Shown here in pieces: positions 42,493-49,897 of a DNA stretch of 64,000 bases. The position numbers and the translations under genes are program-made. Location: the NCBI RefSeq assembly GCF_001542405.1, contig NZ_LNCD01000146.1, forward strand, positions 1-64,000. Reading direction: 5' to 3'. How positions within the stretch are numbered: position 1 is the first letter of the stretch; each line of letters begins with the position of its first letter. The DNA comes from Rhizobium altiplani (GTDB lineage: Bacteria; Pseudomonadota; Alphaproteobacteria; Rhizobiales; Rhizobiaceae). A model generated the notes under the pieces. The model worked only from the letters and a program-made list of their open reading frames with translations. It was not told the DNA's origin and did not search any database.

Positions 42493-44178
42493 TCAGTTGC
42501 CCGGCTTGTTCCTGATAGCGGCATCTATCTGCTTTTTGACCGCATCCAGATTGAAGGAAGCCGGATCCTGCATTGGCGGGTAATCGACCGCAGTGAGCGC
42601 GAGTTTCTTGACCTCGTCCTGAACGCTGACGAAGCGCCAGAACTCGCGGGCAAAGAAGTCGTTCATGTATCCACCACCGAGGTCATTGAGACTTTGCTCG
42701 CCAATCGACGGTGTGCGCTCGAACGGATCCTGACGGATATTGACCATGGTGGGCATATCCGTCGTTACCTTTCCACCGGGCCAGCCCTGGGGCTGCTGGA
42801 AGAACTGGAACTTGAAGTTGTCAATGCGAACTGCCCCGAGAGCAGGGCCGCCGAAATAGAAGAATTCATGCCGTGCGGATGGTGATTTGCCGAGCAGCAG
42901 GTCCATCTGGTTATAGCCATCAAGATGGTTCTTGTAGGTCCTGTCGCCCAGCTTCACACCCTTCAGCAACTGGTCGGTTATGTCAGTATTGCCGGCTGCC
43001 GCTGCTAGCGTCGGGAACCAATCCAGGGCTGAAAAAATGCCGTTCTCGACCGTTCCCGGCTTGACCTTGCCCGGCCACCGAATGATGGCTGGCGCACGGA
43101 AGCCGCCTTCCATCACGGTACCCTTGGTGCCCTTGAACGGGGTCATGCCGCCGTCTGGCCAGGTGAAGACCTCCGCCCCGTTGTCAGTGGTGAACACGAC
43201 GATCGTGTTGCTGGTCTCGCCAGCATCTTCCACACATTTCAAAAGAGCGCCGACGCTATCATCAAGCTGCGCCACGCCGGCTTCCTCGAGGCCATAGTTG
43301 CTGTCGCTGTTCATGAGAGCCTGGTATTTGGGCGACAGATAAGTCCAGACGTGCATGCGCGTCGTGTTGTGCCAGACGAAAAACGGCTTGTTATCGGTCT
43401 TGGCCTTGTCCATGAAGTCGCACGAAGCCTTGACCAGCACTTCATCGAACGTGCCCATGTCGTACTTGGCCTTGGGCATGATGTCATGCATGTTCGGCAC
43501 GTTGGACATGTCGGGATAAGGTGCCAGGGGACCCTCGTCCACTATCCTCTGCTTGCCGACCTTGCCCCAGCGCGGCTGTTCACTCGTGTCGTCGGTATCA
43601 GTCGCGAAGCTGTGGACCAGATTGCGCGGACCGAATTTGTCCCGGTAGGATTGGTCATTCGGAAACGAATACCAATAGGGGTCAGACATCGCATCGAGGT
43701 GATAGAGATAGCCAAAGAACTCGTCGAAGCCATGCAATGTCGGAAGATACTTGTTCAGATCGCCAAGATGGTTCTTGCCGAACTGTCCGGTGGCGTATCC
43801 TTCTGTCTTGAGGACGGAGGCCAAGGTCGCCGCCTTGTCGGGCATGCCGACATCCGCGCCCGCCTGGCCGACCGTCGTCAAGCCGGTGCGCAACGGAATT
43901 TCACCGGTGATGAAACTCGCCCGGCCAGCCGTGCAGCTTGCCTCGGCATAGTAGTCAGTGAACATCAAGCCCTCGGATGCGAGCTTGTCGAGATTCGGCG
44001 TCTTCCCGGACATGATGCCCCGGTGATAGGCGCCAAGGTTGAACCAGCCGACATCGTCACCCATGATGACAAGGATATTGGGTTTTGGCTGCTGTTGCTG
44101 CGCAACGGCTGGCGCACCCATTGCGGTTGCGCAAGCGGAAGCCAGCAGTCCAAAGCAAAGGTTTCTCATGCTGTTCAT
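42493..44178 (-). CDS. Exported arylsulfatase
   Basis: A 561-residue sulfatase with signal peptide (LCFGLLASACATAMGAPAVAQ, cleavage near residue 27). PNILVIMGDDVGW supplies the metal-binding Asp41/Asp42, and SCTAGRASFITG carries Cys82 in the C-x-A-x-R motif that is matured to formylglycine. FTTDNGAEVFTW and FKGTKGTVMEGGFRAPAIIRWPG are later family blocks. It hydrolyses a sulfate ester in the periplasm and needs a formylglycine-generating enzyme or anaerobic maturase, neither of which is here. Sulfated glycans or choline-type esters are possible substrates. AAAGGG precedes the ATG. Confidence 0.93.
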   Translation of the reverse strand: MNSMRNLCFGLLASACATAMGAPAVAQQQQPKPNILVIMGDDVGWFNLGAYHRGIMSGKTPNLDKLASEGLMFTDYYAEASCTAGRASFITGEIPLRTGLTTVGQAGADVGMPDKAATLASVLKTEGYATGQFGKNHLGDLNKYLPTLHGFDEFFGYLYHLDAMSDPYWYSFPNDQSYRDKFGPRNLVHSFATDTDDTSEQPRWGKVGKQRIVDEGPLAPYPDMSNVPNMHDIMPKAKYDMGTFDEVLVKASCDFMDKAKTDNKPFFVWHNTTRMHVWTYLSPKYQALMNSDSNYGLEEAGVAQLDDSVGALLKCVEDAGETSNTIVVFTTDNGAEVFTWPDGGMTPFKGTKGTVMEGGFRAPAIIRWPGKVKPGTVENGIFSALDWFPTLAAAAGNTDITDQLLKGVKLGDRTYKNHLDGYNQMDLLLGKSPSARHEFFYFGGPALGAVRIDNFKFQFFQQPQGWPGGKVTTDMPTMVNIRQDPFERTPSIGEQSLNDLGGGYMNDFFAREFWRFVSVQDEVKKLALTAVDYPPMQDPASFNLDAVKKQIDAAIRNKPGN

Positions 44179-44532
44179 GGCATGTACCCTTTCTTGAATC
44201 TGCCTGAATCACAATTCACGCCCAACGCAAAGGGCGGCGCTCCTGCGGATGCAATCCGAAGAACCGCGTGGCATAGCCCGCCGGCGTGGGCCTGTTGGAA
44301 GTCAATGCTGCTTCGAATGACTCGCCATAGGGCGGCGATAGCACTTGCGCCACGGAAGGGGTCGGTGGCGGCAATGACACATTCGTTCTAACGGCCCGCA
44401 TCAAAGACTGCGGTCGTCCAGAACGAGTATTACACATTTTGGCTTTCGCCGCCAGATTGAGGGTCGTGAGCGGTCACCAAAGAGGTTGCCAGCGCACAAA
44501 CCTCCACACCACCGCGGCTGATAGGGAAAGCA
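44179..44532. other. Intergenic region between the sulfatase promoter and the 14-bp repeats
   Basis: No gene is supported. It contains the upstream region of the sulfatase gene. A 73-codon frame at 44216-44437 (minus) lacks a ribosome site and any recognisable feature. Confidence 0.4.
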
Positions 44533-44602
44533 CCCAAGACCCTGCACTCAAGACCCTGCACCCAAGACCCTGCACCCAAGGCCCTGCACCTAAGGCCCTA
44601 CC
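44533..44602. repeat. Five tandem copies of a 14-bp unit
   Basis: The unit CCCAAGACCCTGCA is repeated head to tail: copies 1 and 3 are identical, copies 2, 4 and 5 differ by one to four bases (CTCAAGACCCTGCA, CCCAAGGCCCTGCA, CCTAAGGCCCTACC-A). The last copy overlaps the stop codon of the dehydratase-like gene ending at 44598. Confidence 0.92.
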
Positions 44603-45698
44603 AGACAAGACCGCGCGCAGCCACGCCTTCGACACGTGTGACAACGCCGTCACGATGAAACACCATCGTGTCGAAGAGATTGGAGACAACGCAGGTATGG
44701 TTGGGAATGATGCGGATCTTCTCGCCGATCTCAGGACGCTTGTTGCCGCATTTTGAAAGGTCGATGACGCCGTGTTCCTCGGAAAGGCCAGTAATCACCG
44801 CCTCGGGATAGCCAACAACTGTTCCGAAGTCGGAGAAGCCAAGCAGGTCGGACGTCAGCGCCTTCGATCCGGCGTCAATGACGGCTCGATCTGCGGTCGG
44901 GCGCGACACGACGGTTGCCAGTACATGCATGGCGCAGTCATCCTCGCTGCAGTGGCCGGCACGGACCATGGAGCGATCGTTATAGACATACGTGCCAGCG
45001 CGGTGCTCGGTCGCGGCACTCACCAGATGCGCCTCAAAGAGGCTTGGCGTGCCGCCATTGCTGACAATCGGACAAGCAATGCCGTCAGCCTTCAAAAGAA
45101 GCAGTGCCTTGCCGAGGAACGCTTGCACAGCCTCGGCGGAATCGGGCTTCGGGTAGTTGAGGAGGCCGCCGAAGGAAAGGCCCGGTGCGTCGTGAATGCG
45201 CTTGGCAAGGTTCTTCGCTTCTTCAGGCGTCTGGACACCGCAGCGCCCCCCACCAGTGTCGCATTCGACAAGAACGGTCAGCGGCTTGCGGGATGCGAAG
45301 GTGGAAGACAATCCGTCGACGGTCGTGGCGCTATCGGCAACGACCTTGAGACCCGGGATCCTGTCGTTGAGTGCGCCAAGGCGCTCGAGCTTTTGCGCGC
45401 CAAGGATATTGAAGGTGATCAGTATGTCTTCGAAGCCGGCCGCGGCGAACACTTCCGCCTCGCTGATCTTCTGGCAATTTATGCCCTTGGCGCCTGCCGC
45501 AATCTGCTCGGCGGCAAGCGCGGGGATCTTGTGCGTCTTGATGTGCGGACGGAAGTTCAGGCCGTGCCTGTCCATGTAGGCCTGTGTGCGGGCAATGTTT
45601 GCCGCCAGTCGGTCCTCATCGATGATCGGCCGCGGCGTTGAGAGGTCGGCAACCCTGTCGCCCGGCTTGGCGACGACGGCAAACGAATTTTGCTGCAT
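44598..45698 (-). CDS. Fold-type III PLP enzyme, D-serine dehydratase / D-threonine aldolase family
   Basis: A 366-residue PLP enzyme with an alanine-racemase-like barrel. LNFRPHIKTHKIPALA (residues 48-62) holds the PLP lysine, and LVECDTGGGRCGVQ and SNGGTPSL are family blocks. Near the C-terminus PNHTCVV gives His334-x-Cys336. In this family H-x-D marks D-threonine and 3-hydroxy-D-aspartate aldolases, while H-x-C binds the metal in eukaryotic-type D-serine dehydratase and D-threo-3-hydroxyaspartate dehydratase. I therefore favour a dehydratase acting on a D-3-hydroxyamino acid, though many databases would label it D-threonine aldolase. It is the last gene of a minus-strand set with an M81 peptidase and an NTF2-like protein. 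Confidence 0.85.
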   Translation of the reverse strand: MQQNSFAVVAKPGDRVADLSTPRPIIDEDRLAANIARTQAYMDRHGLNFRPHIKTHKIPALAAEQIAAGAKGINCQKISEAEVFAAAGFEDILITFNILGAQKLERLGALNDRIPGLKVVADSATTVDGLSSTFASRKPLTVLVECDTGGGRCGVQTPEEAKNLAKRIHDAPGLSFGGLLNYPKPDSAEAVQAFLGKALLLLKADGIACPIVSNGGTPSLFEAHLVSAATEHRAGTYVYNDRSMVRAGHCSEDDCAMHVLATVVSRPTADRAVIDAGSKALTSDLLGFSDFGTVVGYPEAVITGLSEEHGVIDLSKCGNKRPEIGEKIRIIPNHTCVVSNLFDTMVFHRDGVVTRVEGVAARGLVW

Positions 45699-45714
45699 GT
45701 GACGGCTCTCCGCG

Positions 45715-47175
45715 CTAGCGGCCGTGGGGATCTTCGACCATCGGCCAGATGTTCTTCGGCGCCCGACGATAGGGTGTCTTGGCCGGATTGTTGGGATAAG
45801 GCGTTCCGGCAGAGCAGTAAATGATCTCCGCAGCGATTTTCGAGAAGGATGCGTAGAAATGATTGGTCGATTTGATGACCAGGATCTTCCTGGACGTCGG
45901 ATCGATGCCCATGACGGAGAAAAGGCTCGGGTCGAAGCTCTGGGCGCGCGTCGAATTCAGAATGATATCGATGCCGTCGAGTACGATGTGCGCTGCATCG
46001 CCGAATGGCGCAAAGCTCTCGCCGAAACGCATCTCAGCATTCGTGACGAGCTTCACGACCTTGACGACGCCATCGACCGGGTTGCCGGTGCCGGGTGCGG
46101 ACTTGGCACCAAAGCGCAGGGGAATTTCGGCCCCCTCTCCCGCCGCCATGCAGATCTGCACTGCCATCGGGTCCCAGATCGTGCCGATCGCAACATCTCT
46201 CACACCCCTTGCAAGGAGTTCCTGCAACAGGACAGTGGCATCGCCGGCAGTGCCGCCGCCCGGATTGTCCCAGACGTCGGCGACGACGACCGGCCAGGAC
46301 GTTGCTGCCACTGCCTGCGTTACGGCCTCAATCTCGTCGATCTGAGGCATGATGAAGGTACCACGCTTCGAAAACAGCTCGAGGCCGAGTTCACGCGCCA
46401 GGGCTTCACCCTTCTCCGGCTTGTCGTCGGTGACGACAAGCAGCTTCGTACCCATTTCCGGCACGTCGCCTGCCATGAAGCCGTGAATGACCGAGATCGA
46501 GAGGATATCAGCGTCCTCCTTTTCAAGCCGCATGATCTTGTCGACAAAGGAGCGCATCGGATCGCGCGAGGTGGGAAAGACATCGATCATCCGGCAGTCG
46601 AAGACGGACATGACCGGTTTTGATCGACCCTCCAGCGTCTGGCTGGCAATGCGCCATAAATCCTCCGCGCGATCGACGAAATCGGTGTGCGGGAACTCCT
46701 TGAAGTAGACAAAGAAGTCGGCGGCCTGCAGCCTTTTGGCTGTAAGATGACTGTGCGGATCGAGTTCGGCGCAGACAAGGACATCAGGCCCGACAATCGC
46801 GCGTACACGCGCCAGTATGTCGCCCTCAGTATCCTCGTAGCCGGCTGCGACCATGGCGCCATGCAGGCCGAGGATGACGGCGTCGACCGGCATCGCTGCC
46901 TCAAGCTGTGTCAGCACCTCATCGCGAAGCCCTTCATAGGTCGAGCGGTTCACCAGTCCGGCCGGGTCCGCCCACGCCGCCGTACCCTCGATCAGCTCCC
47001 ATCCCTTCTCGGCGCAAACACGCCGCCCTACGGTGATTGGCGCCGTGCAGAGGGTCGGGGTTTCCGGGTGCTGCCCTGGAGGCGCATAAAGCGACGCCTC
47101 GAACGCGCGCCGATCGACGCAGATCGGGGAAAACGTATTGGTCTCGGTTGCGAGCGCCGCCGTAAAAATGCGCAA
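45715..47175 (-). CDS. M81 family metallopeptidase (MlrC-like)
   Basis: A 486-residue protein of the M81/MlrC family, whose founding member cleaves linearised microcystin, a peptide with D-residues. Visible blocks are RIFTAALATETNTFSP at the N-terminus, LGLHGAMVAAGYEDTEGD (about 103-119), AELDPHSHLTAKRL with Asp139-x-His141 and KEFPHTDFVDRA with His163, probable zinc ligands; VVADVWDNPGGGTAGDAT follows. The start is placed at TTG 47175, preceded by AAAGG; upstream codons overlap the previous gene. Most family members have no known natural substrate. A second M81 gene lies at 51826-53262. Confidence 0.88.
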   Translation of the reverse strand: MRIFTAALATETNTFSPICVDRRAFEASLYAPPGQHPETPTLCTAPITVGRRVCAEKGWELIEGTAAWADPAGLVNRSTYEGLRDEVLTQLEAAMPVDAVILGLHGAMVAAGYEDTEGDILARVRAIVGPDVLVCAELDPHSHLTAKRLQAADFFVYFKEFPHTDFVDRAEDLWRIASQTLEGRSKPVMSVFDCRMIDVFPTSRDPMRSFVDKIMRLEKEDADILSISVIHGFMAGDVPEMGTKLLVVTDDKPEKGEALARELGLELFSKRGTFIMPQIDEIEAVTQAVAATSWPVVVADVWDNPGGGTAGDATVLLQELLARGVRDVAIGTIWDPMAVQICMAAGEGAEIPLRFGAKSAPGTGNPVDGVVKVVKLVTNAEMRFGESFAPFGDAAHIVLDGIDIILNSTRAQSFDPSLFSVMGIDPTSRKILVIKSTNHFYASFSKIAAEIIYCSAGTPYPNNPAKTPYRRAPKNIWPMVEDPHGR

Positions 47176-47194
47176 GGGTTTGCCTTTGTGTTGA

Positions 47195-47680
47195 TCAGCC
47201 CATCGGGTTCGGCAGGTAGCCGGTGAAGCCGCATATCTTCCAGCGGCCTTCATGCAGGCGGCAATAATAGAGCGTCTGCCACTGCATCACATCACGCGTG
47301 CCATCGGCCTTGGTAAGGCCGCCATCGAACTTCTTGCGCACCAGCGCCATTTCACCTTCGATCTCGATGTCCTCAAGCGTGGTGGTCGTGAAGATGGCGC
47401 TACGGGTGTCCTCAGAGAAGGACTGCGTTGCAAAGTCTCGTGCCTGACGCAGCCACTCGTCACGGTAGGCCGACAAAGTCGGAAACGCCAGGCGCCACTT
47501 GTCGGGGCTGACTTGCTTGCGTCCGTCGATGCCGAGGAAGCCTTCCTCGACGAAATCATGCTCGACCATCGACCAGTCGGCAGCCAGGAATGCGTCGATA
47601 TCGCGCGCTACCAACATCTCCCAGATCGAGTGGCGGGCAGCGTCCGAAGCAGGAAACGGATTTTTGAAAGGATCGCGCAT
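47195..47680 (-). CDS. NTF2-like (SnoaL-fold) protein of unknown function
   Basis: A 161-residue cytoplasmic protein. Its make-up, an N-terminal helix pair (AARHSIWEMLVARDIDAFLAADWSMVEHDF) followed by beta strands ending QWQTLYYCRLHEGRWKICGFTGYLP, is that of NTF2-like cone folds, which serve as small enzymes or binding proteins. No catalytic residues can be assigned. GGGGGAG precedes the ATG. It is the first gene of the minus-strand set and lies 19 bases before the M81 gene. Confidence 0.75.
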   Translation of the reverse strand: MRDPFKNPFPASDAARHSIWEMLVARDIDAFLAADWSMVEHDFVEEGFLGIDGRKQVSPDKWRLAFPTLSAYRDEWLRQARDFATQSFSEDTRSAIFTTTTLEDIEIEGEMALVRKKFDGGLTKADGTRDVMQWQTLYYCRLHEGRWKICGFTGYLPNPMG

Positions 47681-47694
47681 TATCTCCCCCGCAT

Positions 47695-47708
47695 TGAAAT
47701 TCTTTTCA
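47695..47708. promoter_or_regulatory. Dyad in the divergent NTF2-like/RidA promoter region
   Basis: TGAAATTCTTTTCA is a perfect 5-bp-arm dyad (TGAAA/TTTCA) just upstream of the NTF2-like start. It is a candidate operator for the RpiR regulator encoded two genes away. Confidence 0.4.
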
Positions 47709-47792
47709 TGAATGCTGTTTTTCGCTGGTCAAATTCCGCTTTCTATGGTGACTTGTCAACTTAATACGAAAATAATTTGCAAGGATCGACCA

Positions 47793-48182
47793 ATGTCCAT
47801 CAAGCGTTATGGCACGGTTCAAAAGGGTGCCGGCGGCAAGTCCCTCCCCTTTGCCCGCGCCGTCGAAGCAGACGGATGGCTCTATGTTTCCGGCCAGGTT
47901 GCCATGGACAATGGCGAGATCATTGATGGAAACATCGTCGCGCAGACGCACAAGACGATCGAGAACGTGCTCGCCATTCTCAACGAAGCCGGCTACGGCG
48001 TCGAGCATGTGGTGCGGTGCGGCGTCTGGCTCGACGACCCTCGCGACTTTTGGACCTTCAACGCCATCTATCAGCAATATTTCGGCGACCACCCGCCGGC
48101 GCGCGCCTGCGTCCAGTCATCAATGATGGTCGACTGCAAGGTTGAAATCGACTGCGTCGCGTATAAGCCGAAGGATCAGTAG
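47793..48182 (+). CDS. RidA family protein (enamine/imine deaminase)
   Basis: A 129-residue protein of the RidA/YjgF family. LYVSGQVAMDNGEIIDGNIVAQTHKTIENVLAILNEAG and the C-terminal PPARACVQSSMMVDCKVEIDCVAY are the family blocks; Arg104 matches the arginine that holds the substrate carboxylate in RidA. Such proteins hydrolyse reactive 2-aminoacrylate-type enamines released by PLP dehydratases. That fits the dehydratase-like PLP enzyme in the divergent gene set. ATG 47793 follows AAGGA; the longer frame starts inside the promoter region. Confidence 0.9.
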   Translation: MSIKRYGTVQKGAGGKSLPFARAVEADGWLYVSGQVAMDNGEIIDGNIVAQTHKTIENVLAILNEAGYGVEHVVRCGVWLDDPRDFWTFNAIYQQYFGDHPPARACVQSSMMVDCKVEIDCVAYKPKDQ

Positions 48183-48204
48183 CGCAAAGAACGGGAGAGC
48201 TCGG

Positions 48205-49068
48205 TTGGACATTTTCTCTACATTGCAGGAAGAGAAGCCCCGGCTTTCGCCCTCGGAAAACCGTATCGCGGATATCCTCCTCAATGACTTCGAGTTCGCG
48301 GTGAACGCCTCGATCATCGAGCTTGCCGAAAAGGCTGACGTATCGCCGCCGACGGTCACGCGTTTCTGCCGGCGGCTTGGCTGCGAAAGCTTCTCCGATT
48401 TCAAGGTCCAGCTTGCCCGAACAGCCTATGTCGGGATGCGATATCTGAAACCTGAGCCGAAAAGCACCAATCCGGGCGATGTCGCGCAAGACATCATAAC
48501 AAAGGCCCAGAACGCTCTCTTCCTGCTTCATCGTTCACTTGATCTTGCTGCCATCGAGCTTGCCGCCGAGCGACTTGCACGCGCCGACATGATTTATGCC
48601 TTCGGTTCCGGTGGCAATTCATCAATGATTGCCAGTGAATTGCAAAACCGCCTGTTTCGCTTCGGCCTGCATGTCACCGCAAGCTCAGATCACGGCATGC
48701 AATTGATGATGGCCGCCGCCGCCAAGCAGACCGACGTGCTGATCGGCTCGTCCTTCACCGGGCGCAACACCGAGCTGGTGCGTGCCTTCGCTCTTGCGCG
48801 CGAGTCGAAGGTGACGACGATCGCGCTCACCCAGAGCAATAGCCCGGTCGCGCAAGCTGCCGAAATCGTCGTGCCAATCGATCTGCAAGAGGGCAACAAT
48901 ATCTTCCGGCCAACCTCGACGCGCATCGCCTATCTGGCGGCGGTCGATATTCTGGCCAGCCTCGTCGCCTACGCCATCCAGCCAAAGGCGGCAGTGGCGC
49001 TGCGCCGCATCAAGCAGCAGCTCGTTGCCCACCGCGATGGCGATGACCGGCAACTGCTCGGGGACTGA
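48205..49068 (+). CDS. MurR/RpiR family transcriptional regulator
   Basis: A 287-residue regulator: N-terminal RpiR helix-turn-helix (LSPSENRIADILLNDFEFAVNASIIELAEKADVSPPTVTRFCRRLGCESFSDFK, about residues 12-66) and a C-terminal SIS domain (ADMIYAFGSGGNSSMIASELQNRLFRFG; DVLIGSSFTGRNTELVRAFALAR) that normally binds phosphosugars. This points to a sugar- or amino-sugar-phosphate inducer. The start is TTG at 48205 with GGGAGAG six bases upstream; an upstream extension would run into ridA. It probably controls the divergent operons on both sides. Confidence 0.9.
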   Translation: MDIFSTLQEEKPRLSPSENRIADILLNDFEFAVNASIIELAEKADVSPPTVTRFCRRLGCESFSDFKVQLARTAYVGMRYLKPEPKSTNPGDVAQDIITKAQNALFLLHRSLDLAAIELAAERLARADMIYAFGSGGNSSMIASELQNRLFRFGLHVTASSDHGMQLMMAAAAKQTDVLIGSSFTGRNTELVRAFALARESKVTTIALTQSNSPVAQAAEIVVPIDLQEGNNIFRPTSTRIAYLAAVDILASLVAYAIQPKAAVALRRIKQQLVAHRDGDDRQLLGD

Positions 49069-49095
49069 CCATTCCATGCCAAAGAGGGGTAGAGA

Positions 49096-49872
49096 ATGAC
49101 AAAGACGGTAGCAATCGTGACCGGTGCTGCGGGTGACATAGGCCGTGCGATTGCCGAGCGGCTTGCCGAGGATCACGATACCATCCTGATGGTCGACATC
49201 GACTTTGCCGCCGCCGAGAGGGCCGCCCATACGCTGGGCGCGGCCGAACGCTTCATCGCCTGTGGCTGTGATGTAACGAACGAGGCAAGTGTTGCCGAGA
49301 TGGCGAAGCGTGCCGCAACGCTCGGTGCCGTCAGGACGCTGGTCAACAATGCCGGTGCTGCGCGCGCCGTCAGCCTGCACGATACCACTGCGGAAATCTG
49401 GCGGATGGACAATGCCCTCAATCTCGAGGCAGCGTTCCTCTGCTTCCGCGCCGTCGAGGGACAGCTCGAAGCGACGAAGGGCTCGGTTGTCAACATTGCA
49501 TCCGTCAACGGCATGAACGTCTTCGGCCATCCTGCCTATAGCGCGGCGAAAGCCGGACTGCTGCATCTGACCAAACTGATTGCGGTGGAATATGGAAAGC
49601 TCGGGATCCGCTCGAATGCAGTTGCGCCCGGCACAGTGCGCACGCAGGCCTGGGAGGCGCGTGCTGCCGCCAATCCCAATGTCTTTGAGGAAGCGCGCCG
49701 CTGGTACCCGCTGCAGCGGGTTGTCGATCCCCGGGATGTCGCCAATGCCGTTGCATTTCTGGCCGGCCCGCAGGCCGCCGCCATCACCGGCGTCTGCCTG
49801 CCGGTGGACTGCGGCCTGACCGCCGGTCAGGCGGAACTTGCCCGTACCTTTTCGCAATCCGAGCACTACTGA
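49096..49872 (+). CDS. Short-chain dehydrogenase/reductase
   Basis: A 258-residue classical SDR: VAIVTGAAGDIGRAIA cofactor motif, LVNNAGAARA, catalytic Tyr148 and Lys152 in HPAYSAAKAG, and a C-terminal AITGVCLPVDCGLTAG block. NAD preference is suggested by VDID after the second strand. The substrate is unknown; a sugar alcohol, amino sugar or hydroxyacid would fit the locus. It stands between the RpiR gene (27 bases) and the GH20 gene (25 bases). Confidence 0.92.
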   Translation: MTKTVAIVTGAAGDIGRAIAERLAEDHDTILMVDIDFAAAERAAHTLGAAERFIACGCDVTNEASVAEMAKRAATLGAVRTLVNNAGAARAVSLHDTTAEIWRMDNALNLEAAFLCFRAVEGQLEATKGSVVNIASVNGMNVFGHPAYSAAKAGLLHLTKLIAVEYGKLGIRSNAVAPGTVRTQAWEARAAANPNVFEEARRWYPLQRVVDPRDVANAVAFLAGPQAAAITGVCLPVDCGLTAGQAELARTFSQSEHY

Positions 49873-49897
49873 AAGACATTCCAAGAGAGGAACAGAT

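Noticed and set aside
42289..42885. 198-codon plus-strand frame overlapping the sulfatase 3' end
   Set aside because: It runs antisense into the sulfatase gene and has no recognisable features.
44216..44437. 73-codon minus-strand frame between sulfatase and repeats
   Set aside because: No ribosome site, no signal or domain; composition looks like non-coding GC-rich sequence.
48685..49884. 399-codon minus-strand frame over the RpiR and SDR genes
   Set aside because: Spans two real genes on the opposite strand; no features.
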